NCBI GenBank assembly: GCA_034409055.1
Contig: DAOUMU010000194.1
Coordinates: 1 to 51,138, forward strand
Reading direction: 5' to 3'
Origin: DAOUMU01 sp034409055
GTDB lineage: Bacteria > Chloroflexota > Anaerolineae > 4572-78 > J111
DNA length: 51,138 nt
Part shown: piece after piece, positions 41,281 through 49,805 of the stretch
Numbering within the stretch: the first letter of the stretch is position 1
Layout of the letters: each line of letters opens with the position of its first letter
Position numbers and translations under genes: made by a program
The notes under the pieces: model-generated
Database searches by the model: none
Told to the model about the DNA's origin: nothing
Seen by the model: the letters and a program-made list of their open reading frames with translations, nothing else

Positions 41281-42458
41281 ATGAATAAAAAGACAATTAA
41301 AGATGTTGATGTTAACGGTAAACGAGTTTTGGTTCGAGTTGACTTCAATGTGCCGATGGAAGCAGGTAAGGTCACCGACGACCGGCGTATTCGAGCGGCG
41401 CTGCCGACCATCCAATACTTACTGGATCACGGCGCCGGCGTAGTGCTGATGAGCCACCTGGGACGTCCCAAGGACGGTCCTGATCCCAAATTCAAGCTGG
41501 GCGCGGCCGGTGTCCGCTTAAGCGAACTGCTCGACCGGCGGTTAAAAAGCTGGATGATTGCGTAGGACCAGAGGTCGAACGCGCCGTGCAGGCGATACAA
41601 CCCGGTGATATCATCCTGCTGGAAAACACCCGTTTTTATAAAGAAGAAAAGAAAAATGAGTCCACGTTTGCGGCCCAACTGGCCAAATTAGGCCAGGTCT
41701 ATGTCAACGATGCTTTCGGCAGTGCCCACCGGGCCCATGCCTCTACCGCCGGCGTAACCGATACCCTCCGTCCGGCGGTCGCCGGTTTTCTGTTGGAAAA
41801 GGAGCTAAATTACCTGGGCGGAGCGCTGGCCAATCCAGAACGTCCCTTTTTAGCCATTATGGGTGGGGCTAAAATTTCAGATAAGATAGCTGTCATCGAG
41901 AATTTGCTGGCAAAGGTCGACGCCTTGCTGGTTGGGGGTGGTATGGCCAATACCTTTTTGGCCGCCCAGGGGCTTGACGTCGGCAAATCCCTGATCGAGG
42001 CCGAGGCCATCGAGACCGCGAAAAAGCTGCTGGCCGAGTATGCTGACAAACTGGTTTTGCCGACAGATTGCACGGTGGCCACTGAATTCAAGGCCGAGGC
42101 TGAGTCAAAAGTAGTGCGTGTGGATCAGGTGCCGGCAGGTTGGATGATCCTGGACATCGGTCCGGCTACAGTGACTCATTTCCGTAATCGACTGGCCGGG
42201 GCCAAAACCGTGGTGTGGAACGGTCCAATGGGGGTATTTGAGTTTCCCAGCTTTGCCCAAGGCACCTTTGCGGTGGCTGAGGCGTTAGCCAACCTGGCCG
42301 GAGCCACCACCATCATCGGTGGCGGCGACAGCGCGGCCGCAGTCGAACAATCCGGTTTGGCCGATAAGATCAGCCATATCTCCACCGGCGGCGGGGCCAG
42401 TCTGGAATTTCTGGAGGGTAAAACCCTGCCCGGCGTGGCTGCCCTGGACGATAAGTAA
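41281..42458 (+). CDS. pgk: phosphoglycerate kinase, interrupted by an apparent one-base deletion
   Basis: The gene is read in two frames: 41281-41565 gives the N-terminal 94 codons (VLVRVDFNVPM, MSHLGRPKDGPDPKF) and ends at a premature TAG, and the rest (ILLENTRFYKEEKKNE, YVNDAFGSAHRAHAS, GGAKISDK, GGGMANTF, WNGPMGVFE, GGGDSAAAVE) is open in the -1 frame to 42458. Adding one C in CGGCGGTT at about 41536-41541 restores LLDRPVKKLDDCVGPEVERAVQ, exactly what the family has there, and about 390 residues in total. The enzyme makes ATP and 3-phosphoglycerate. AAAGGA precedes the ATG. Because both halves are well conserved, either a sequencing/assembly error or a very recent mutation is likely; this is the only pgk in the cluster. 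Confidence 0.85.
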
Positions 42459-42488
42459 AAAATGGACTCTACGTGGATTCGAGGGGTA

Positions 42489-42585
42489 AGACCTGACAGG
42501 TTTAGTAATCTGTCGCTATTTGTTGCCAATTTGCTACAACTTACCTATATTATCTGGTAAATTTTCGCTAAAACCTGTCAGGTCT
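42489..42585. repeat. inverted pair of AGACCTGNCAGGTTT repeats after pgk
   Basis: AGACCTGACAGGTTT (42489-42503) and AAACCTGTCAGGTCT (42571-42585) are perfect 15-base inverted copies, 67 bases apart, and each is itself a palindrome. A third copy lies at 20-34. They sit between the pgk stop and mgsA. A transcript could fold as two small hairpins or one large stem. Confidence 0.65.
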
Positions 42586-42669
42586 GGCTTTTCACCCCAC
42601 AGCGTTGAACCAAAAAAAGTTTCTCAATTTGCTGTTAGCTATTTGAATAGAAAAGGAAGAGACCCAAAA

Positions 42670-43212
42670 ATGGAATACAAAATATTACCTCTTGGCGAGC
42701 AGAAACGGATTGCTCTTGTTGCCCACGACCACAAGAAAAAGGATCTGCTGGAATGGGCCAAGTTCAATCGGGACGTGTTGGCCCAACACATCATCATTGG
42801 CACCGGCACCACCGGCAAACTGTTGGAGCAAATTCTGAACATCGAGGTGATCAAGCTGCAAAGCGGTCCCCTGGGAGGCGATCAACAGATTGGGGCCAAG
42901 ATTGCCGAAGGTGAGATAGATTTTGTCATCTTTTTCTGGGACCCCCTGGAGTCCCAACCCCACGACCCGGACGTGAAAGCCTTACTCCGGTTGGCCGTGG
43001 TCTGGAACATTCCCATTGCCTGTAATCGGGCCTCCGCCGATTTTATGTTCTCCTCCCAGTTGATGAACGAGCCTTATCAACGTATCTTGCCCGACTACGA
43101 AGCCTATCGGCAACGGGTAGTGGTTGAAGTCGAACAGGTGGAGCCGGAGGACGTTCAGATTGAAGTGCCGCCGGATGACAGTGCTGAACAAAATGAGGAA
43201 GTGATTGTATAA
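42670..43212 (+). CDS. mgsA: methylglyoxal synthase
   Basis: This 180-residue enzyme converts dihydroxyacetone phosphate to methylglyoxal and phosphate. The core shows IALVAHDHKKKDLLEW, GTGTTGKLL, SGPLGGDQQIGA (catalytic Asp), FFWDPLESQPHDPDVKALLRL and IPIACNRASADF. The last 40 residues form an acidic tail not part of the usual 150-residue enzyme. The ATG at 42670 follows GGAAGAG; the open frame upstream to 42520 crosses a repeat and is not protein-like. In a cluster lacking triosephosphate isomerase it offers an outlet for the dihydroxyacetone phosphate from fba. Confidence 0.93.
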   Translation: MEYKILPLGEQKRIALVAHDHKKKDLLEWAKFNRDVLAQHIIIGTGTTGKLLEQILNIEVIKLQSGPLGGDQQIGAKIAEGEIDFVIFFWDPLESQPHDPDVKALLRLAVVWNIPIACNRASADFMFSSQLMNEPYQRILPDYEAYRQRVVVEVEQVEPEDVQIEVPPDDSAEQNEEVIV

Positions 43213-43217
43213 AAAAG

Positions 43218-43433
43218 ATGGTATTAGCCAGCCACGTGCCGGAATTTACCGTCATTAACTGCCCCCGTTTCCACGTCATTCCGGAGATCGATGGAACCAA
43301 CCCCGAAGCGTTTGTCATTGTCAACTTTGCCCAGAAGTTGGTCCTGATCGGTGGCGCCAGCTATGCCGGCGAGATCAAGAAGTCAATCTTCAGCGTGATG
43401 AATTATCTACTTCCCTTCAAAGCGGAGGTTAAA
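43218..43433 (+). pseudogene. pckA: internal fragment of ATP-dependent PEP carboxykinase
   Basis: The 72 codons between mgsA and the exporter gene read VPEFTVINCPRFHV, NFAQKLVLIGGASYAGEIKK and SIFSVMNYLLP. This matches roughly residues 165-235 of ATP-type PEP carboxykinase (in E. coli: [20 protein letters not shown]), just before its Walker A loop. Everything before and after is missing. The fragment is in frame with the exporter gene, so one long ORF (43218-44279) exists, but the exporter has its own ribosome binding site and start at 43434. It is best read as a relic of a deleted gluconeogenic gene. Confidence 0.82.
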
Positions 43434-44279
43434 ATGGCAGCAGTCCAGCCAGAGCAGACCAAACCGATCATGGACCGACCGGACCCAGACAAGAGCGCCA
43501 AACCGTCTCTGGAGCGGGAGGTCCTGGCCGATATCGTCGATCTGGCCCTAACTGCCGGGCAACTCCTGATGCAAAATGGGGCTGAAAGTCAACGCGTGGA
43601 GGAAACCGTCCGACTGCTGGGTACTGGCCTGGGCTGCGATTGGGGTAATGTACTGGTCTCTTATAACGCCATCATCGTCACCCATGTCAGCGGTGACGAG
43701 TTTCGCACCAAAATCCGCCGGGTGGGAGCGGTGGGCGTGAACATGAGTGTGATCGAAGCGATCAGCCACCTGACTCACCGGGTTGAAGAAGGCAAGTCCG
43801 ACCGCTTTAAGGTACGGGTTGAACTGGAACGCATTAGCACCACGCCTCGCCATTACAACCGCTGGGTAACGGCCCTGGCGGTGGGTCTGGCCTGCGCCGC
43901 CTTTAGCCGCCTATTTGGCGGTGATTGGCCGGTTTTTGGGGTCACCCTGACCGCCGCGACGCCGGCTATGGTGGTTCGCCGTGAGCTAACACACCGAAAT
44001 TTCAACGTGCTACTGGTGGTGATCATCACCGCCTTTGTGGCCGGCGGGCTGGTTGGCCTGGCGAACTGGTTTCAATTTAGTCCTCACCCGGAACTGGCCC
44101 TGGCGGCCTCGGTCTTGCTGCTGGTACCGGGCGTGCCCTTCATCAATGCGGTTGAGGATTTGATCAAAGGGCACATTGTGGTGGGGCTGGCCCGAGGAAC
44201 GGCGAGTGGGCTAATTATCCTGGCCATAGCCCTGGGTCTGATTTTGGCGATGCAGTTGACAGGCATCAGGGGTTTTTGA
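43434..44279 (+). CDS. ThrE-family exporter, large subunit (DUF1212)
   Basis: This 281-residue membrane protein matches the N-terminal half of threonine/serine exporters. A soluble N-terminal part (about 20-140) contains the conserved LLMQNGAESQRVEETV and RVGAVGVNMSVIEAIS stretches, and about five hydrophobic helices follow (ALAVGLACAAFSRLFGG onward, with LLVPGVPFINAVEDLI). GGAGG lies five bases before ATG 43434. It overlaps the small-subunit gene by four bases or abuts it, depending on the chosen start, so the two halves form one split transporter. Substrate may be an amino acid or another small acid; its place in a glycolysis cluster is unexplained. Confidence 0.85.
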   Translation: MAAVQPEQTKPIMDRPDPDKSAKPSLEREVLADIVDLALTAGQLLMQNGAESQRVEETVRLLGTGLGCDWGNVLVSYNAIIVTHVSGDEFRTKIRRVGAVGVNMSVIEAISHLTHRVEEGKSDRFKVRVELERISTTPRHYNRWVTALAVGLACAAFSRLFGGDWPVFGVTLTAATPAMVVRRELTHRNFNVLLVVIITAFVAGGLVGLANWFQFSPHPELALAASVLLLVPGVPFINAVEDLIKGHIVVGLARGTASGLIILAIALGLILAMQLTGIRGF

Positions 44280-44758
44280 GCGTGACGATTTCCGGTTGGC
44301 TGCTCCTACAAAATACATTTTGGGCGGGCATCGCCGCCCTGGGGTTTGCAATGCTCTTCAACGTGCCAAGACGGGCGCTGGTTGGCTGCGCCCTGGGCGG
44401 TGCGCTAGCCTACGCGGTGCGCACCCTGTTGGTGCAATTTGGGGTGGCGGGGATTGAAGCCGCCACCCTGTTGGGCGCGACGGTGGTCGGCTTTGGAGGC
44501 GTGAGGTTTGGTCATCATTGGCATGTGCCGGCTCCGGTGTTCATTGTGCCCGGGGTGATCCCGTTGTTGCCGGGCTACCTGGCCTTCCGAACGATGATTG
44601 ATCTATTAACCCTGACCACCAACGCCCCCGGTGTGGATCAGGCCCTTCTGTTGACCACAGCGGTCAACAGCCTTAAAACAATTCTGATCGTGGGTGGAAT
44701 TGCAGCTGGGGTCGCGGTGCCCAGTTTACTGCTTCGCCGCCACCGGCCGATGGTGTAA
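44276..44758 (+). CDS. ThrE-family exporter, small subunit (DUF3815)
   Basis: This 160-residue very hydrophobic protein corresponds to the C-terminal half of ThrE, with about five membrane segments. The segment APVFIVPGVIPLLPGYLAFRTM is typical of the DUF3815 family. TTG at 44276 overlaps the stop of the large-subunit gene; GTG at 44282 is an alternative start, and CAGGGG lies upstream of both. Translational coupling is expected. It is followed by fbp after 17 bases. Confidence 0.83.
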   Translation: MSVTISGWLLLQNTFWAGIAALGFAMLFNVPRRALVGCALGGALAYAVRTLLVQFGVAGIEAATLLGATVVGFGGVRFGHHWHVPAPVFIVPGVIPLLPGYLAFRTMIDLLTLTTNAPGVDQALLLTTAVNSLKTILIVGGIAAGVAVPSLLLRRHRPMV

Positions 44759-44775
44759 ATTAAAAAGGTGTTCTT

Positions 44776-46737
44776 ATGGAGATTAAGGCAGAACAGCTAG
44801 CCTATCTAAAACTTTTGTCGAGCAAGTACCCGTCCATCCGGGCGACCTCAACCGCTATTGTCAAACTCAATGCGGAACTGAACCTACCCAAGGGAACCGA
44901 ACATTTCATCTCGGACGTACATGGTGAATACGAGCCGTTTCAGCACGTCCTGAAGAACGGTTCCGGCTCAATTAAGCGCAAAATTGAAGAAACATTTCCC
45001 GACCTGCCGCCTGCGGAAAAACGGGCATTGGCCACCTTGATTTACTATCCCCAAGAAAAATTGCCGCTGATATTGCAAAACGTGACCGATGAAGTCGTCT
45101 GGTATCGCTCTACCCTGTTGCGCTTGCTTAAGTTATGCCGGGTGACGGCCTCAAAATATACTCGCAGCCGCGTGCACCAATTTCTACCCGACCACTTTAC
45201 TGACCTGATTGACGAATTACTACACCAGCAGGAAGATATTGAGAATAAACGTAACTACTATCAAAGCATCATCGAAACCGTTATTGCCACCGACAGCGCC
45301 GGCGCCTTCATCATTGCCCTGGCCGAGCTGATTCAACGACTGGCGATTGCCCGGCTGCACGTACTGGGCGACGTTTACGACCGCGGCCCCGGCGCTCACT
45401 TGATTATGGATACACTGATGGATTATCACAATGTTGATATTCTGTGGGGCAATCACGACATTTTGTGGATGGCCGGCGCTGCCGGCAGTGAGGCGTGTAT
45501 TGCCAATGTTCTTCGCCTCAGCCTACGCTATGCCAATATGGAAACCCTGGAAAATGGCTATGCCATCAGCCTGTTGCCGCTGGCCTCGTTTGCCGTTGAT
45601 ACTTATGGTAACGATCCCTGTGAGCAATTTATGCCGCGTCTGGCCGGCGACCCGGAATTTACCGACCAGGAATTGCGCTTAATGGCCCAAATGCACAAGG
45701 CCATCACCATCATCCAACTTAAGTTGGAGGGGCAAATTATCAAAAGGCGACCCCACTATCAAATGGAAGACAGATTGCTGCTGGATAAAATCAACGTTGA
45801 GCAGGGCGCAATTCCCCTCAACGATACTGTTTATCCTCTGCTCGACACCCATTTTCCCACGGTTGATCCCAAACAGCCTTACCAGTTGACCGATTGGGAA
45901 AAGAGCCTGGTTGAAAAACTAAAACTCTCCTTTATCACCAGCAAACGACTTCAGCAGCACGTTCGGTTTCTCTATTCAAAAGGCAGTATGTATCTGGTTT
46001 ACAACGGAAATCTGCTTTATCACGGCTGCATTGCTATGAATGAAGACGGCTCATTTCAGCCCTTCATTGGGGGTGATAAAACATACGCTGCCAAAGAATT
46101 TATGGATCGGGTAGAGCGGCTGGCTCGCCAGGGTTACTTTGCCACCGATGACCCGGCTCAAAAACAATATGGCCTGGATGCTATGTGGTATTTGTGGAGT
46201 GGCCCGCAATCCCCGCTTTTTGGCAAAGACAAAATGGCCACCTTTGAACGCTACTTTATCGCCGATAAATCTACCCACACCGAAAAACGGAACGCTTACT
46301 ACGAGTTGAGAGACAGGGAGGATATTGCCCGAAAGATTTTGGAGGAGTTTGGTCTGGATCCCGATACGGGCCACATTATCAACGGGCATGTACCGGTGAA
46401 AGTGAAAAAGGGCGAAAGCCCGGTCAAGGCCGGGGGTAAACTGCTGGTGATTGATGGCGGTTTCTCTAAAGCCTATCAGAAACAGACCGGCATTGCCGGC
46501 TATACCTTGGTCTACAACTCATACGGCTTGCTGCTGGCTGCGCACCATCCGTTTGAATCCACTCAAACAGCGATTGAAGCGGAGATGGATATTGACTCTG
46601 ATACCGAGATTTTAGAAACCAAACGGGCTCGACTACGAGTTAAAGACACGGATGAAGGACGAGAAATTCAGGAGCAGATCGCAGATTTGCACCTGCTGCT
46701 CAAGGCCTACCGAAGTGGGTTGATTAAAGAAAGTTAA
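44776..46737 (+). CDS. fbp: class III fructose-1,6-bisphosphatase
   Basis: This 653-residue enzyme dephosphorylates fructose 1,6-bisphosphate to fructose 6-phosphate for gluconeogenesis. It is of the Firmicutes-type class III, built on a metallophosphatase core: FISDVHGEYEPF (first metal Asp/His), LGDVYDRGPGAH and WGNHDILWMAGAAG, with a later NGHVPVKVKKGESPVKA histidine motif. Length fits. AAGGTG precedes the ATG. Its presence together with fruK, fba and pyk means the cluster encodes both directions of the fructose bisphosphate step. Confidence 0.94.
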   Translation: MEIKAEQLAYLKLLSSKYPSIRATSTAIVKLNAELNLPKGTEHFISDVHGEYEPFQHVLKNGSGSIKRKIEETFPDLPPAEKRALATLIYYPQEKLPLILQNVTDEVVWYRSTLLRLLKLCRVTASKYTRSRVHQFLPDHFTDLIDELLHQQEDIENKRNYYQSIIETVIATDSAGAFIIALAELIQRLAIARLHVLGDVYDRGPGAHLIMDTLMDYHNVDILWGNHDILWMAGAAGSEACIANVLRLSLRYANMETLENGYAISLLPLASFAVDTYGNDPCEQFMPRLAGDPEFTDQELRLMAQMHKAITIIQLKLEGQIIKRRPHYQMEDRLLLDKINVEQGAIPLNDTVYPLLDTHFPTVDPKQPYQLTDWEKSLVEKLKLSFITSKRLQQHVRFLYSKGSMYLVYNGNLLYHGCIAMNEDGSFQPFIGGDKTYAAKEFMDRVERLARQGYFATDDPAQKQYGLDAMWYLWSGPQSPLFGKDKMATFERYFIADKSTHTEKRNAYYELRDREDIARKILEEFGLDPDTGHIINGHVPVKVKKGESPVKAGGKLLVIDGGFSKAYQKQTGIAGYTLVYNSYGLLLAAHHPFESTQTAIEAEMDIDSDTEILETKRARLRVKDTDEGREIQEQIADLHLLLKAYRSGLIKES

Positions 46738-46784
46738 GTTTGCCTGTTTAAATTGAAAAAACTATAGCAAAAAGGAGATCAGCG

Positions 46785-47735
46785 ATGTCCAAAATTGGTG
46801 TTGTAGGAACAGGGTTTGTGGGGGCTACGGCCGCTTACGCCCTTGTTATGCGCGGTATCGGCAGCGAACTGGCGTTGGTCGATATAAATCAAGCCCGGGC
46901 CCGGGCCGAAGCCGATGACATTTTGCACGCGGTTCCATTTGCCCACCCCATGCGCGTCACCGCCGGGGATTATCCTGAGTTGGCCGGCAGTAAGGTGGTC
47001 ATCATTACTGCCGGGGTTAGCCAGAAACCGGGCGAAACGCGCTTACAATTGCTAGAACGCAATGCAGCCATTTTCAAAAGCGTTGTGCCGGCAGTGCTCA
47101 AATACGCGCCGGATGCCATTCTAGTAGTGGCCTCCAACCCGGTTGATATTATGACCCATTTAACGGCCCGGTTTGCCGCCGAACATGATGTACCCTCCAC
47201 ACGTGTGGTCGGTTCGGGTACAACGCTGGATACAGCCCGCTTCAGAGCTTTGCTCAGCAACCATCTGGGGGTGGCTGCGACTAACGTCCACGGCTACGTC
47301 ATTGGAGAACATGGCGATTCGGAAGTGCTGGCCTGGTCTCTGGTAACAGTGGGCGTGATACCTCTCGAAGATTACTGTCGCACCCAAAACATCCAACTTA
47401 CCGATACAATTCGACAGACCATCGATCAGAAAGTTAGACGGGCTGCTTATTCAATCATTGAAGGCAAAGGGGCGACTTACTATGGAGTTGGCAGCGCCCT
47501 GGCCAGAATTGTGAATGCGATTCTGGATGATCAACGGGCCGTCCTGACCGTTTGCAGCCCCAGGCCCCAGGTTGTCGATGTCCCAGACGTTACCCTGGCC
47601 CTACCTCATATCGTGGGCGCCGAAGGTATTCGGGGAACGCTGACCCTGCCGCTCAACGAAGCAGAAGAAGCAGATTTGCAGGCCAGTGCCAAAATCATTA
47701 AGGCTGCCATCGATGAGATCGAAGAAGCTTTGTAG
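46785..47735 (+). CDS. ldh: L-lactate dehydrogenase
   Basis: This 316-residue NAD enzyme reduces pyruvate to L-lactate. GVVGTGFVGATAAY binds NAD; the specificity loop reads GVSQKPGETRLQLLERN with Gln80, the residue that marks lactate rather than malate dehydrogenase, and Arg86. Catalytic His176 lies in IGEHGDSEV. AAGGAG lies before the ATG. With pyk immediately downstream it forms the fermentative end of the pathway. Confidence 0.94.
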   Translation: MSKIGVVGTGFVGATAAYALVMRGIGSELALVDINQARARAEADDILHAVPFAHPMRVTAGDYPELAGSKVVIITAGVSQKPGETRLQLLERNAAIFKSVVPAVLKYAPDAILVVASNPVDIMTHLTARFAAEHDVPSTRVVGSGTTLDTARFRALLSNHLGVAATNVHGYVIGEHGDSEVLAWSLVTVGVIPLEDYCRTQNIQLTDTIRQTIDQKVRRAAYSIIEGKGATYYGVGSALARIVNAILDDQRAVLTVCSPRPQVVDVPDVTLALPHIVGAEGIRGTLTLPLNEAEEADLQASAKIIKAAIDEIEEAL

Positions 47736-47772
47736 CTGGTTTTAGACAGCACATTTTCATAGAGGCAACAAT

Positions 47773-49224
47773 ATGAGTCTACTGAAACTGCCACAAAAGA
47801 AAACAAAAATCGTCTGCACTATCGGTCCCGCCTCTGCGTCACCGGAAGTGTTGGAGCAAATGATTGCCGGTGGGATGAATATCGCCCGGATCAACTTTGC
47901 GCACGGCAACTTTGAAACCCATCGCCGGAACATCACCAACATTCGCGCCGTTGCCCAAAAGGTAGGGCAGCGGGTCGCCATTATGGGCGATCTGCCTGGC
48001 CCCAAAATGCGCATCGGTAAATTGGCTGAAGAACCTATTGAACTGGAACGAGGCCAGTCCTTTATCCTACAAACCGAAAAAATCATCGGAAATAACGAAC
48101 GCGCCTCGATGGACTTTGCCGGATTAGTTCAGGCGGTCAACCCAGGCGATAACATCTTCATGAATGATGGCTACATCCAATTAAGGGTAGAACGGGTGAT
48201 TGGTCAGGAAGTCCACTGCGTTGTTCGCGCCGGTGGCGAACTGCGGTCTCACAAGGGGGTGAACTTTCCTGGCATTGATTTGGGCATCAGCGCCTTCACC
48301 GAACGCGACCGGGAACTGCTGGCTTTTGCCGCCGAACAACAGTTGGACGCGGTTAGTCAGTCTTTTGTACAAGGCCCCGAAGATATTGAAGCCGTACGCG
48401 CGGCTGCCGCAGCCTTGAACTATGATCCACTGATCATTGCCAAGATTGAGCGCGCGGGTGCGTTCAGCAATATTCAGGCCATCCTGGAAGTCGCCGACGG
48501 CTTAATGGTCGCTCGCGGTGATTTGGGTGTGGAGATCCCAATTGAACAGATTCCATCCACCCAGAAACTGGTTATCCAGAAGGCTAATCTCCTCGGTAAG
48601 CCGGTCATAACCGCTACTCAAATGCTGGAGTCGATGACATCACACCGGCGACCCACCCGGGCCGAAGTGACCGATGTAGCCAATGCTATCCTTGATGGGA
48701 CCGATGCCGTCATGCTGTCCGGGGAAACGGCTGTTGGCAGTTTTCCGGCAGAAACGGTTAAGGTGATGGCCCATATTGCCCAGGTGACAGAAGAGAACCA
48801 CAGGGGTACATTCGGCGTTGGGAAATTACTCGAACAACAGAGCGCTAGTAGTCGGATTTCTCGGGCTGATATGATCTCCGCCAACATCTTCAGGATGGCC
48901 AGGACGCTCGATCCAACCCTTGTCTTTGTGCCCAGTTTAAGCGGCGCAACTGCCCGACGGGTGGCCCGGTTCCGGCTGCCCCAATGGATCATTGCTCCCA
49001 GTAGGGACGAAGCCACATGTCAGAAGCTTCAGTTCTCTTTTGGCATCTATCCAGTCTCGGTACCGGCGCAAGGGGTGTTGGCCAGCCCCGAAGAGCGGCA
49101 AACATATACCCGGCAGTGGCTTGAGCAGTATGGCGTAGAGGGTGATCTGGTGCTACTCATCGAAGGCTCCGGCACCCTCAAAGCTCAAGACACCGAGCGG
49201 ATTGACATCATCGATCTTAATTGA
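47773..49224 (+). CDS. pyk: pyruvate kinase
   Basis: This 483-residue enzyme makes pyruvate and ATP from phosphoenolpyruvate. KIVCTIGPAS and ARINFAHGNF open the barrel; the active-site lysine is in IIAKIERAGAF, the metal and substrate segments are MVARGDLGVEIP and PVITATQMLESM, and the C-terminal regulatory domain is complete (SLSGATARRVARFR). No extra PEP-utiliser domain is attached. The upstream GAGG site is weak. It is the last gene of the carbohydrate cluster. Confidence 0.95.
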   Translation: MSLLKLPQKKTKIVCTIGPASASPEVLEQMIAGGMNIARINFAHGNFETHRRNITNIRAVAQKVGQRVAIMGDLPGPKMRIGKLAEEPIELERGQSFILQTEKIIGNNERASMDFAGLVQAVNPGDNIFMNDGYIQLRVERVIGQEVHCVVRAGGELRSHKGVNFPGIDLGISAFTERDRELLAFAAEQQLDAVSQSFVQGPEDIEAVRAAAAALNYDPLIIAKIERAGAFSNIQAILEVADGLMVARGDLGVEIPIEQIPSTQKLVIQKANLLGKPVITATQMLESMTSHRRPTRAEVTDVANAILDGTDAVMLSGETAVGSFPAETVKVMAHIAQVTEENHRGTFGVGKLLEQQSASSRISRADMISANIFRMARTLDPTLVFVPSLSGATARRVARFRLPQWIIAPSRDEATCQKLQFSFGIYPVSVPAQGVLASPEERQTYTRQWLEQYGVEGDLVLLIEGSGTLKAQDTERIDIIDLN

Positions 49225-49261
49225 GATCGTAGGTCTAAACATTGTTATATGGCTTGATGAA

Positions 49262-49798
49262 TGAGTATCTAACAGAACTGGATTTGACATCCATTGATGG
49301 AATGATGATTGATTAGCTTGCCCATTTGACGAGCCTCAATATTGTTAAGGAGCTTGGTTAATCGCTTCATCGAGAAGCGAGATTTGGCATAATACAGCTT
49401 CTTACTCGGCTTGTACTTCCGCCGTTTGGGGTGATCCGCGCTGCGACAGGTTTGGCAGCGCCTCTGATTTCTCTTCTGCTTCCGCCGCCGCTCACCTCGG
49501 CTTTTAGTTTGACCGCCCTTGATTTTCGCTGTGGCCATATGCGGATTCCTGGCTGAACCGGTTCTAGACTTTTATGCCATTATATCGGATCTGCAAGTTC
49601 ACCCAATGGCACTAACATTTCAAGAGAATTTGAAAGTTTAGGTGTCTCGCGTCCTCCTCTCTTGCAGTTCCGTGACCCGGCGCTTCGGGGGCTAAGAGGC
49701 TGGTCACGGCCCAGCTTCGAGCCAAAAGTTAGTGACATTGAGTTATTCACCGCCGTTGGGCCACACTTGGGTTGAATTTTAGTTCTGTTAGATACTCA
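49262..49798. mobile_element. 537-bp element with 18-bp terminal inverted repeats
   Basis: TGAGTATCTAACAGAACT at 49262-49279 is perfectly repeated in inverse orientation at 49781-49798. Inside, CAATGGCACTAACATTT (49604-49620) and AAAAGTTAGTGACATTG (49724-49740) form a second inverted pair enclosing CCGTGACC (49670-49677) and GGTCACGG (49702-49709). No transposase is recognised and no clear target duplication is visible, so this looks like a non-autonomous insertion. It fills the 580-base space after pyk and ends right where the helicase fragment begins, suggesting that it broke that gene. Confidence 0.65.
49269..49538 (-). CDS. small basic ORF inside the inverted-repeat element
   Basis: This 89-residue ORF has AGGA eight bases before its ATG and ends in a TAG that lies in the left terminal repeat. 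The product is strongly basic in its first half (KSRGERRRKQKRNQRR) with one CxxC pair (CQTCRSADHPKRRKYK), as in nucleic-acid-binding or zinc-knuckle peptides; the end (INHHSINGCQIQFC) is not family-like. It may be a degraded N-terminal part of a DNA-binding gene. I do not recognise it, and it may not be expressed. Confidence 0.35.
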   Translation of the reverse strand: MATAKIKGGQTKSRGERRRKQKRNQRRCQTCRSADHPKRRKYKPSKKLYYAKSRFSMKRLTKLLNNIEARQMGKLINHHSINGCQIQFC

Positions 49799-49805
49799 AT
49801 TTATC

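Noticed and set aside
41541..41550. Programmed -1 frameshift site in pgk
   Set aside because: The run GTTAAAAAGC is not a standard slippery heptamer, and inserting one C upstream restores the conserved protein more simply.
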